DNA of 42,648 bases from positions 1-42,648 of the forward strand of contig DXBJ01000073.1 in the NCBI GenBank assembly GCA_019116585.1. Direction: 5' to 3'. The DNA is from Candidatus Faecalibacterium gallistercoris. GTDB taxonomy: Bacteria > Bacillota > Clostridia > Oscillospirales > Ruminococcaceae. Below, piece after piece: positions 23,571 through 31,835 of the stretch (the stretch's first letter is position 1; each line of letters begins with the position of its first letter). Below the pieces are notes generated by a model that was not told the DNA's origin, did no database searches, and saw only the letters and a program-made list of their open reading frames with translations. The translations under genes and the position numbers were made by a program.

Positions 23571-24962
23571 TTAAGTAGTGGATTTCAGTTTCTTCCAGTC
23601 GATGACAAAGAACAGGATGGTGCAGGTGGTCGCCGAGATGATGTCGCTGACCGGCTCGGCCACATAGAGGCCCACCAGCTGGCTGAGCCCCATGGCGCCG
23701 AACACCCGCGGGATGATGATGGACAGGGGCAGCAGCAGGATCACCTTGCGCAGCAGGGCCACGAACATGCTGATCTTGGCTTCGCCCAGGCCCAGGAAGG
23801 TCTGCTGGCAGGCCAGCTGCGCGCCCATGAAGAAAGAGCCCATCATGTAGATGCGCAAGGGGGCGGTGCCCAGGGCGATCAGGTCGGCGTCGCTGGAGAA
23901 CAGCCCCAGGAACATCTGGGGCGCGATCTCCACCGCGCCCACCACCACCGTGGTGATGCCCACCGAGACGGCCAGCATGATGGTAAAGGCTTTCCGGACC
24001 CGCTCCAGCTTGCGGGCCCCGAAGTTGAAGCCCACCACCGGCTGGGCCCCCTGGCAGAAGCCCTGCACCGGCAGGTTGGAGATCTGGGCCACCGAGAACA
24101 GGATGCTCATGATGGCCACGGCGCTGTCCCCGCCGTAGGTGGCCGCACCGGTGTTGAAGGCCAGCTGAATGACGCACTCGGTGGCGGTCATCAGGAAGGG
24201 CGACACGCCCAGCGACAGGACCAGGGCCAGGGTCTTGCCGTCGGGGATCAGGTTGACCTTGCGGATGCGCAGGACGCTCCGCTTGCCGGTGAAGAACACC
24301 AGCACCCACACCGCGCTGATGGCCTGGCTGAGGATGGTGGCGATGGCTGCGCCCTCCACCCCCATGTTCAGCCCATAGATGAAGATGGGGTCCAGGATGA
24401 TGTTGCTGACCGCGCCGATGCAGGTGGTGGCCATGCTGGTGCCCGCAAAGCCCTGGTTGGTGATGAAGGGGGTCATGCCCAAAGTGAACTGGACAAAGAT
24501 GGTGCCCAGCAGGTAGATGCGCAGGTAGGACATGGCGTAGGGCAGGGTGTTTTCGCTGGCGCCGAAGGCCCGCAGCACCGGCTCGCCAAAGACGGTGAAC
24601 ACCACGCTCAGCGCCACCGACAGGACGATCAGCAGGGTGACGCAGTTGCCCAGGATCTTTTCCGCCGTCTTGTAATCGCCGCGGCCCATGGCCACCGAGG
24701 CCCGGGGCGCGCCGCCCATGCCGATCAGGTTGGAAAAAGCGGTGATCAGCACGATGATGGGGTAGGTGACCCCCAGGCCGGCCAGCGCCAGGCTGCCGGT
24801 GCCGGGGATGTGCCCCACGTAGATGCGGTCCACGATGTTGTACAGCATATTGACCAGCTGTGCCAGCGCTGTGGGCAAAGCCAGGCTGAAGATCAGCGGC
24901 ACCAGCGGGGCCGTTCCCAGCCGCTGGTCCACCGAGCCAACGGCGCGTTTGTTTTCTTCCAT
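23571..24962 (-). CDS. MATE-family efflux transporter (1)
   Basis: MATE proteins export cationic drugs or metabolites by Na+ or H+ antiport. The start chosen is the ATG at 24960-24962 (MEENKRAVGSVDQRLG) because AAGGAG lies 8 bases upstream; it gives 463 residues. A longer frame to 25007 would overlap exoA. Two six-helix halves are visible. The first has PTALAQLVNMLYNIVDRIYVGH, the usual helix 1 pattern, and GMGGAPRASVAMGRGDY. The second half has a matching GFCQGAQPVVGFNFGARKLERV. This is the DinF/NorM-like branch common in Clostridia. It lies between exoA and the COG2426 gene in one apparent operon. Confidence 0.92.
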   Translation of the reverse strand: MEENKRAVGSVDQRLGTAPLVPLIFSLALPTALAQLVNMLYNIVDRIYVGHIPGTGSLALAGLGVTYPIIVLITAFSNLIGMGGAPRASVAMGRGDYKTAEKILGNCVTLLIVLSVALSVVFTVFGEPVLRAFGASENTLPYAMSYLRIYLLGTIFVQFTLGMTPFITNQGFAGTSMATTCIGAVSNIILDPIFIYGLNMGVEGAAIATILSQAISAVWVLVFFTGKRSVLRIRKVNLIPDGKTLALVLSLGVSPFLMTATECVIQLAFNTGAATYGGDSAVAIMSILFSVAQISNLPVQGFCQGAQPVVGFNFGARKLERVRKAFTIMLAVSVGITTVVVGAVEIAPQMFLGLFSSDADLIALGTAPLRIYMMGSFFMGAQLACQQTFLGLGEAKISMFVALLRKVILLLPLSIIIPRVFGAMGLSQLVGLYVAEPVSDIISATTCTILFFVIDWKKLKSTT

Positions 24963-24999
24963 GGCGGTAACTCCTTCTTTCTCCCTATGAATTGTATCA

Positions 25000-25758
25000 T
25001 CAGGCATCCAGATCTATGTCCAGCTCCACCGGGCAGTGGTCGGAGCCCAAAACCTCGTTGTGGATCTCGGCGGCCCGGATCTTGTCCGCGGCCCGCTTCG
25101 AGACCAGAAAATAGTCGATCCGCCAGCCGGCGTTCCGCGCCCGGGCCCGGAAACGGTAGCTCCACCAGCTGTACTTGACCTCCTCGGGGTGCAGCAGCCG
25201 GAAGCTGTCCGCAAAGCCCGCCTCCAGCAGGGCGGTCATCTTGGCCCGCTCCTCGTCGGTAAAGCCGGCGCTGCGGCGGTTCGAGCCCGGGTTTTTGATG
25301 TCGATCTCCTGGTGGGCCACGTTCAGGTCCCCGCAGAGGATCACCGGCTTTTTCCGGTCCAGCTCCAGCAGGTAGGCGCGGAACATGTCCTCCCACTCCA
25401 TCCGGTAGTCCAGGCGGCGCAGCTCCTCCTGGCTGTTGGGGGTGTAGCAGTTGACCAGGTAGAACCCCGGGTACTCCAGGGTGATCACCCGGCCCTCGTG
25501 GTCATGGGCCTCCTGCCCCACCCCCATGGTCACGGACAGGGGCCTGGCCCGGCAGTAGCAGGCAGTGCCGGAGTAGCCCTTTTTTTCCGCCGGGTTGAAA
25601 TACTCCTCGTACCCTTCGGGATGGAAATCCGCCTGGCCCGGCTGCATCTTGGTCTCCTGCAGGCAGAACACGTCGGCATCCAGGGCGGCGAAGCTCTCGG
25701 CAAAGCCATGGGACAGGCAGGCCCGCAGGCCGTTCACATTCCAGCTGACCAGTTTCAT
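25000..25758 (-). CDS. exoA: Exodeoxyribonuclease III / AP endonuclease
   Basis: This enzyme cuts DNA at abasic sites and degrades 3' ends during base excision repair. From the ATG at 25756-25758 (AAGGGGA ribosome binding site) it has 252 residues, the B. subtilis ExoA size. All catalytic motifs are present: SWNVNGLRAC, FCLQETKMQ (metal-binding Glu), NCYTPNSQ, GDLNVAHQEID, YSWWSYRFRARARNAGWRIDYF and GSDHCPVELDI (catalytic Asp-His). The larger frame reaching 26022 only shadows the MATE gene. It follows that gene by 20 bases, so a repair enzyme sits between two exporters. Confidence 0.96.
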   Translation of the reverse strand: MKLVSWNVNGLRACLSHGFAESFAALDADVFCLQETKMQPGQADFHPEGYEEYFNPAEKKGYSGTACYCRARPLSVTMGVGQEAHDHEGRVITLEYPGFYLVNCYTPNSQEELRRLDYRMEWEDMFRAYLLELDRKKPVILCGDLNVAHQEIDIKNPGSNRRSAGFTDEERAKMTALLEAGFADSFRLLHPEEVKYSWWSYRFRARARNAGWRIDYFLVSKRAADKIRAAEIHNEVLGSDHCPVELDIDLDA

Positions 25759-25778
25759 ACAGTTTTCCCCTTTTGTCG

Positions 25779-27155
25779 TCATTCGATGTATTTGGTTTTC
25801 CACACGCCGCTGTGAAAGCGCCATACAAAGCAGATGGTGCGGCAGACCCAGTCCACCACCATGGCGATCCAGACGCCCACGGCGCCGTAGCCCATCTGGA
25901 CCCCCAGCAGGTAGCTGAAGCCGATCCGCCAGACCGCCATGCTCAGGATCGAGACGGTCATGGTGAACTTGACGTCGTTGGCGGCCCGCAGGGCGTTGGG
26001 CAGGACAAAGGCCACCGGCCACAGCAGCAGGCCGCAGCCGCAGTGGATCCGGACCAGCAGGACGGCCAGCTCCATGGTCTCCCCCGAGAGGGCGTAGATG
26101 CCCACCAGCGGCCCCACAAACAGCAGGATCGCCCCGTTGAACAGGCCCATGGTGAGGTAGGCCCAGCGGACCAGCCGCCGGGTGTAGGCCGCGGCCTGCT
26201 CGTTGTCCCGGGCGCCGACGCAGCGGCCCACCACCGTGATCATGGCCAGGCTGATGGCCTGCCCCGGGATGCAGCCCATGCCGTCCAGGTTGTTGGCCAC
26301 GGCGTTGGCCGCGATCTGGACGGTGCCGAACAGCGAGATCATGCTGACCACGATGATCCGCCCCGCCTGGAACAGGCTGTTCTCAAAGGCGGAGGGGATG
26401 CCGATGCCCAAAATGCGCCTTGCCAGCGCGCCGTCCACCCGGAAGGTCATCCGGGCCTGGACGGTGTTCGACTTCCAGCCGCAGGCGGCCAGGATCAGGA
26501 CCGCCGCCACCCCGCGGCTGACGACGGTGGGCCAGGCCACGCCTTCCACGTACATCCCCAGCCCAAAGATGCAGACCGCGTTGCCGATGATGTTGATGAT
26601 GTTCATCAGCACGCTGACCTGCATGGAGATCTTGGAGTTGCCCATGCTGCGGAAGATGGCCGCCCCGGCGTTGTACAGCGCCAGAAAGGGGTAGCTGATC
26701 GCCGTCACCTTCAGGTAGCGGACGCCGGCGTCCAGCACGTCGGCCTCGATGGTGCCGTAAAACAGCCGCAGCATCGGCCTGGCCAGCACCCAGCAGAACA
26801 GCCCCAGGCCCAGGCCCAGCAGCAGGCTCAGCAGGATCAGCTGGCCGGCGCTGTCGTCGGTCTCCTTTTTGCGCAGCGCGCCCAGGTACTGGCTGACCAC
26901 CACCGCGCCGCCGGTGGCCAGGGCCGCCAGCAGGTTGATGACCAGGTTGTTAATCATGTCCACCAGGCTGACCCCCGAGATGGCCGCCTCGCCGCAGCGG
27001 GAGACCATCATGGTGTCGGCCATGCCCACGGTGGTGGCCAAAAGCTGTTCCACCAGCAGCGGGCCGATCAGCCGCATCAGCTCCCCGGTGGTAAAAAGAG
27101 GCCCGCCGGGCCGTTTCAAAATCGTGGGGCTGCCCGCCCCCGCCGTATGTTCCAT
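25779..27155 (-). CDS. MATE-family efflux transporter (2)
   Basis: A second, clearly diverged MATE exporter of 458 residues from the ATG at 27153-27155. It shows PLLVEQLLATTVGMADTMMVSRCGEAAISGVSLVD, broken here only by its helix 1 bend, then LATGGAVVVSQYLGALRKKE. The second half has GIPSAFENSLFQAGRI and GQAISLAMITVVGRCVGARD. Twelve hydrophobic helices can be traced. No good ribosome binding site precedes this ATG; a GTG at 27170 is an alternative start with GGGCAGG upstream. It is the first gene of the minus-strand run, behind the promoter at 27220-27248 and a possible 14-codon upstream ORF. Confidence 0.88.
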   Translation of the reverse strand: MEHTAGAGSPTILKRPGGPLFTTGELMRLIGPLLVEQLLATTVGMADTMMVSRCGEAAISGVSLVDMINNLVINLLAALATGGAVVVSQYLGALRKKETDDSAGQLILLSLLLGLGLGLFCWVLARPMLRLFYGTIEADVLDAGVRYLKVTAISYPFLALYNAGAAIFRSMGNSKISMQVSVLMNIINIIGNAVCIFGLGMYVEGVAWPTVVSRGVAAVLILAACGWKSNTVQARMTFRVDGALARRILGIGIPSAFENSLFQAGRIIVVSMISLFGTVQIAANAVANNLDGMGCIPGQAISLAMITVVGRCVGARDNEQAAAYTRRLVRWAYLTMGLFNGAILLFVGPLVGIYALSGETMELAVLLVRIHCGCGLLLWPVAFVLPNALRAANDVKFTMTVSILSMAVWRIGFSYLLGVQMGYGAVGVWIAMVVDWVCRTICFVWRFHSGVWKTKYIE

Positions 27156-27160
27156 GTTTC

Positions 27161-27205
27161 TCACACCCACTGCCTGCCCTGCCGGGCAGGCCGTTCCCAG
27201 TTCAT
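27161..27205 (-). CDS. Possible 14-codon upstream ORF in the MATE operon leader
   Basis: An ATG at 27205 opens a 14-codon frame, MNWERPARQGRQWV, that ends in TGA five bases before the MATE start. It begins within about 8 nt of the predicted transcript start and has no ribosome binding site, so it would be translated in a nearly leaderless way if at all. The transcript here can also form a CCTGCC/GGCAGG hairpin inside the frame. The evidence is position only. Confidence 0.25.
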   Translation of the reverse strand: MNWERPARQGRQWV

Positions 27206-27219
27206 AAGCGTACCTTATT

Positions 27220-27248
27220 ATGATAACATACCCCTGCCGGATTGTAAA
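27220..27248 (-). promoter_or_regulatory. Promoter of the MATE-exoA-MATE-exporter-pepV run
   Basis: On the minus strand TTTACA (27243-27248), a 17-base spacer and TATCAT (27220-27225). It is the only good promoter seen upstream of the five-gene run. Confidence 0.7.
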
Positions 27249-27385
27249 GCCGCCGGCCGCCTCTGCCTCTGCTCCCACTGCCCTGCAAGTTCGGCATTTG
27301 TGGCAGGAAAGCTCGCCCACATTTGTGCGCTTTCACGAAAATGCGTTTTTATGTGCTTTCAAACCGATTTTTGGCAAAAAAACTC
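27249..27385. other. Intergenic stretch without a recognised gene
   Basis: About 140 bases between divergent promoters, richer in A+T than the surroundings (for example TTTTTGGCAAAAAA near 27370). I see no ORF, RNA gene or repeat here. Confidence 0.6.
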
Positions 27386-27414
27386 TTGCATTCCCCTGTG
27401 AAAAGTGGTATGTT
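27386..27414 (+). promoter_or_regulatory. Promoter of a non-coding unit
   Basis: TTGCAT (27386-27391), a 17-base spacer and TATGTT (27409-27414). No gene on the plus strand follows before the terminator at 27557-27597. Confidence 0.65.
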
Positions 27415-27442
27415 GTATCCCAACGGGGCGCCTTGGATACAA
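27413..27442. promoter_or_regulatory. Inverted repeat over the -10/+1 region (possible operator)
   Basis: TTGTATCC (27413-27420) and GGATACAA (27435-27442) are perfect inverted arms 14 bases apart, extended by AA/TT with one bulged C. The dyad overlaps the end of the -10 box and the predicted start site, a usual place for a repressor. Confidence 0.5.
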
Positions 27443-27597
27443 GGATTTTCAGGCTGCCTGCACAGCCGGGGCTGCGGCCCGCACGTTCCGTTCTAAGTGT
27501 TGCTATTTTCTTCATTTACCTTCTTATCATTTACCCTGCCTGCCCGCAAGGGCAAAAAGCGGCGGCCCAACCTGCACGGGCCGCCGTTTTTTATTTT
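27421..27597 (+). ncRNA. Candidate small non-coding RNA
   Basis: A transcript starting about 7 bases after the -10 box would run some 177 nt to a strong terminator. The 5' part can fold into a branched domain closed by AACGG (27422-27426) and CCGTT (27488-27492). It contains a CCTTG/CAAGG hairpin with a GATA loop and a CAGCC/GGCTG hairpin. The middle (27493-27535) is pyrimidine-rich and probably single-stranded. A TGCCC/GGGCA hairpin with a GCAA loop precedes the terminator, GGCGGCCC/GGGCCGCC followed by GTTTTTTATTTTT. No plausible coding frame with a ribosome binding site is present. It does not show the signatures of tmRNA, SRP RNA or RNase P RNA that I know. Confidence 0.5.
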
Positions 27598-27611
27598 TCC
27601 GGGCAGCGGCC

Positions 27612-27650
27612 AAAAGACCCCGCCGCAGCCAGCAGCCGCAGCGGGGTCCT
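27612..27650 (-). terminator. Terminator after folC
   Basis: On the minus strand GACCCCGC pairs with GCGGGGTC (27641-27648 with 27616-27623), followed by TTTT. It starts about 15 bases after the folC stop codon. Confidence 0.8.
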
Positions 27651-27662
27651 ATTGTTATTGGT

Positions 27663-28936
<1,274 letters not shown>

Positions 28937-28937
<1 letters not shown>

Positions 28938-29476
28938 CAGGAGCGCCTCCCGGTATGGCCGCCCCGGGCTGCCGCCATCAGGGCGTGGTTGGCCAGCAGG
29001 GCCCGCACCAGGACAAACTCCGCCCCGGCCAGCACCAGCGCGTTGGGGATGCGGGCGGCCAGCACGCCCCAGGCATAGCCGTAGAACAGGCGCAGCGCCA
29101 GCGAGTTGAGCACCATCGAGCCCACGATGTGCCCCAGCAGGATGCCCCCGGCCAGCCGCAGGCCGTCGGTGCGGGCGGGCAGATGCCGCCAGCCCCACCC
29201 GGCAAAAAAGCCCACCGCCCCGGCCCCCAGGGTGATGAGAGGGTTGATGGCGTACCCGGCCAGCACGCCGCCGATGGCGTCGGCCAGGGCCCCCACCACA
29301 AAGCCGGCCCCCGGCCCGAACAGGACCGCCGCCAGCACCACCGGCAGGCTGCCCAGGTTGAAGCGCAGAAAACCGGTGGAGATGCTCAGCACCCGGCTGA
29401 ACACGATGCTCATGGCCACCAGCAGGGCGCAGAAGGTGAGGATGCGAAGGGATCTATGGGTGTGATTTGGATTCAT
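28937..29476 (-). CDS. folT: Folate ECF transporter S component FolT
   Basis: FolT is the membrane substrate-binding subunit of an energy-coupling-factor transporter; the EcfA/EcfA'/EcfT module is encoded elsewhere. From the ATG at 29474-29476, with AAGGAGG 7 bases upstream, it has 179 residues and about six hydrophobic helices. The N-terminal pattern (LRILTFCALLVAMSIVFSRVL, then GFLRFNLGSLPVVLAAVLFGP) is that of ECF S components, and the FNLGSLP stretch resembles FolT. The riboswitch upstream and the folC partner downstream support the folate assignment strongly. The frame extends upstream through the riboswitch but is not coding there. Confidence 0.9.
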
Positions 29477-29514
29477 GGCAGTGCCTCCTTTTCTGAATCC
29501 AGATGCGGGAGGAC

Positions 29515-29562
29515 ACAAAAACGGCCCTCCCCCATGCGACAAACCGCACAAAGGAGGGCCGT
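29515..29562 (-). terminator. Riboswitch expression-platform terminator before folT
   Basis: On the minus strand ACGGCCCTCC pairs with GGAGGGCCGT, followed by TTTTTGTG. It lies between the THF aptamer and the folT ribosome binding site. A second hairpin (CGGGCCG/CGGCCCG, about 29585-29611) lies between aptamer and terminator and may be part of the switch. Confidence 0.8.
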
Positions 29563-29624
29563 GAAAACCGGCAGTATCCACACACGGGCCGCGGGACACA
29601 CCACGGCCCGCGCCCAAGTCCATG

Positions 29625-29727
29625 CAGCAGCGGGATGCAGGCTGTGCACCGCGGGAAAACTTCGCCTTCGTCCGCAGCACAACTCCCCGTTGATGCGGCA
29701 CTTAACGCGCACAGCCTTACTCTGTTG
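29625..29727 (-). promoter_or_regulatory. Tetrahydrofolate (THF) riboswitch
   Basis: The minus-strand leader of folT-folC shows the conserved THF aptamer pattern in order: GAGTA at the 5' side, P2 arm GGCTGTGC, then GCGTTAAGTG. The P3 stem follows (CCGCA...TGCTGCGG), then ACGAAGGCGAAG, GCGGTGCACAGCC closing P2, and GCATCC near the 3' end. P1 is CAACAG/CTGCTG with one mismatch. These conserved blocks match the THF-riboswitch class known upstream of folT in Bacillota. Ligand binding is expected to favour the downstream terminator and lower folate uptake. Confidence 0.88.
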
Positions 29728-29817
29728 ATCTTTTCAAGCAAGGGGGATCGCTCCCCCCGGCCGCCCGCCCTGCCGGGGCGGACGCGGGACAGGCCCGCCG
29801 GGGCCCGTCTTACCCGT

Positions 29818-29846
29818 ATTATACTCCGTTTGCCGGCGCAGCGCAA
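29818..29846 (-). promoter_or_regulatory. Promoter of folT-folC
   Basis: On the minus strand TTGCGC (29841-29846), a 17-base spacer and a perfect TATAAT (29818-29823). About 80 nt of G+C-rich leader with a GGGGG/CCCCC hairpin precede the riboswitch. Confidence 0.75.
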
Positions 29847-29914
29847 GACGCCGGGGCGACATTTTTCCTAAAAGTTCGCCTCCGCTTTTGTGCAAAGCGC
29901 TGCCGGCCGGCTTC

Positions 29915-31606
29915 TCAGACCTGGTGTGCCGCGATCCAGTCCGCCACCGGCCCGGCAATGGCCTTGACGCTGCCCTCCTCAAAGGGGGTGCGCAGGCCGG
30001 CGGTGGCGCACAGCTCGGTGTAGCTGGCGGTGCCGCCCTTGCGGCACAGCTTCAGGTACCGCTGCCAGGCGTCGGCGTGGTCGGCCTCGCCCAGCAGGAA
30101 GAACTGCAGCGCCGCCATGGTGGACAGGCAGTAGTCGATATAATAGAAGGGGCACTCATAGATGTGCAGCTGGCGCTGCCAGCCCGCGCCCCGGCCGTAG
30201 AAGGGCAGGCCGTCGAAGTCGATCCAGGGGCGGTATTTCTGTTCCAGCCTCAGCCAGACGTCGTTGCGCTGGTCGGCCGTCAGGTTGGGGTGCTGGTACA
30301 TGATGTGCTGGAACTCGTCCACCTCGCAGCCGTAGGACAGGAAGATCAAACTCTCCTCGGCGTGGGTCAGGGCGTACTTGGGGGTGTCGGCCCCGAACAG
30401 CAGTTCGTGCCAGGGCGCGGTGAGGAACTCCATGGCCATGGAGTGGATCTCGGCGCTTTCCATGCTTGGGCACTTCAGGTCCTCGGGGATGGCGTCGTCC
30501 CGGGCGGCCAGATAGCCCTCAAAGGCGTGGCCGGCCTCGTGGGTCAGCACATCCACATCCCCGGCGGTGTCGTTCCAGTTGGCAAAGATGAAGGGGGCCT
30601 TGTAGTCGGGCAGAATGGTCATATAGCCGCCGTTGGCCTTGCCGGGGCGGCTGAGGACGTCGAACAGCTCGTTGTCCTGCATGAAATCGATGAACTCGGC
30701 CGTCTCGCTGCTCAGCTCATGGTACATCCTGCGGGCGGCGTTCATCCGCACCTGGTAGCCCTTGACCGGCACCGGGTTGCCGTCCGGGAAGGCCACGTTC
30801 AGGTCGGCAAAGGTGGGGTGCTGGATGCCGGCCCGCCGGGCGCGCCGGGCCACCACCTCGGCCAGCAGGGGCACCACGTCCCGGGCCACCTGCTCCCGGA
30901 AGGCACGGACCTCCTCGGGGCCGTAGCCGATCCGGTTCATCCGGGCGTAGGACAGCTGGCTGTAGTCCTGGTAGCCCAGGATGGCGGCCTGCTGGTTCAG
31001 GTTGCGGACGGTCCGCTCGTACAGCTCGTCGAACTCGGCCCGGTGGGCGTCGAAGTAGCCGGCTTCCGCCTCGAAGGCGGCGCGGCGGACCGCGGGGTCC
31101 AGGCTCTGCTTGTAGGGGCCCAGCTGTGGGATGGTCAGCTGTTTGCCGTCCAGCTCCACCAGCGCGCCGCCGTACAGCCGCTGGTACAGGCTGGAGATGG
31201 TGTTGGCCTCCTGCTGCAGGGCGGTGACCCGGCTGTCCACCGCGAGGACGGCGTTGCGCATCCCCGGCACGCAGGTGGTGCCAAAGGCTTCGGTCAGGGC
31301 GTCCAGGTGGGGGTTGGCCAGAATGGCCCGGTAGATCTCCACCTGGGCGTTGGAGACGGCGGGGCTGTTCTGGTCGAAAAAGTCCTGCTCGGCCTGCCAG
31401 TAGGGGTCGCGGGTGTCGCAGGTGTAGTGGATGCTGGCCAGGTTGGCGGCGGTGCTGAAGGCACCCATGGCGGCGCTCTGGTCGTAGTAGACTTTGGCCA
31501 GGGCTTCGCCGGTGGGGGCGGCGGCCGCGTCGGCGGCAAACTGCCTGCACTGTGCCAGGATGGCGTCGATGTCGGGGCGTGCGTAGGGCATTTCACTGAA
31601 CTTCAT
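29915..31606 (-). CDS. pepF: M3-family oligoendopeptidase (PepF-like)
   Basis: M3 peptidases are cytoplasmic zinc enzymes that degrade oligopeptides. The start chosen is the ATG at 31604-31606 (MKFSEMPYARPDID) with GAAGGAG upstream; it gives 563 residues, typical for the shorter clostridial oligoendopeptidases. The zinc site is VLTHEAGHAFEGYLA (HExxH), with the third ligand in MESAEIHSMAMEFLT about 25 residues later. GGYMTILPDYKAPFIFANWN and the C-terminal ECPFYYIDYCLSTMAALQFF are also family-typical. No signal peptide is seen. It is monocistronic, between the folT promoter and the phosphatase gene; no firm promoter could be placed. Confidence 0.93.
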   Translation of the reverse strand: MKFSEMPYARPDIDAILAQCRQFAADAAAAPTGEALAKVYYDQSAAMGAFSTAANLASIHYTCDTRDPYWQAEQDFFDQNSPAVSNAQVEIYRAILANPHLDALTEAFGTTCVPGMRNAVLAVDSRVTALQQEANTISSLYQRLYGGALVELDGKQLTIPQLGPYKQSLDPAVRRAAFEAEAGYFDAHRAEFDELYERTVRNLNQQAAILGYQDYSQLSYARMNRIGYGPEEVRAFREQVARDVVPLLAEVVARRARRAGIQHPTFADLNVAFPDGNPVPVKGYQVRMNAARRMYHELSSETAEFIDFMQDNELFDVLSRPGKANGGYMTILPDYKAPFIFANWNDTAGDVDVLTHEAGHAFEGYLAARDDAIPEDLKCPSMESAEIHSMAMEFLTAPWHELLFGADTPKYALTHAEESLIFLSYGCEVDEFQHIMYQHPNLTADQRNDVWLRLEQKYRPWIDFDGLPFYGRGAGWQRQLHIYECPFYYIDYCLSTMAALQFFLLGEADHADAWQRYLKLCRKGGTASYTELCATAGLRTPFEEGSVKAIAGPVADWIAAHQV

Positions 31607-31713
31607 AGCGGGGATTCTCCTTCCTGTTCCTATCCTGAAAGTAGGATGCCACATGATACCTATAGCATACCACGGAAGTGTGAAAAAAGGAAGCGTCTGC
31701 CGCCCCCCTTGCC

Positions 31714-31768
31714 CGAAAAAACGAAAGCCCCCGCCTGCACCGTGTCGCGCGGTGGTGGGCGGGGGCTC
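31714..31768 (-). terminator. Terminator after the alkaline phosphatase gene
   Basis: On the minus strand GAGCCCCCGCC pairs with GGCGGGGGCTTTC around an inner CCGCG/CGG hairpin, followed by GTTTTTT. Confidence 0.85.
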
Positions 31769-31835
31769 TGCTTGCCTGAATGCAGCTCGAAAAGAAGGTA
31801 AAGAAAGAGTTTTGTGTTGCCGGGCGGCCGGGGCC

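Noticed and set aside
29728-29810. A second aptamer upstream of the THF riboswitch
   Set aside because: The G+C-rich hairpins here lack the conserved GCGTTAAGTG and GCATCC blocks seen in the aptamer at 29625-29727.
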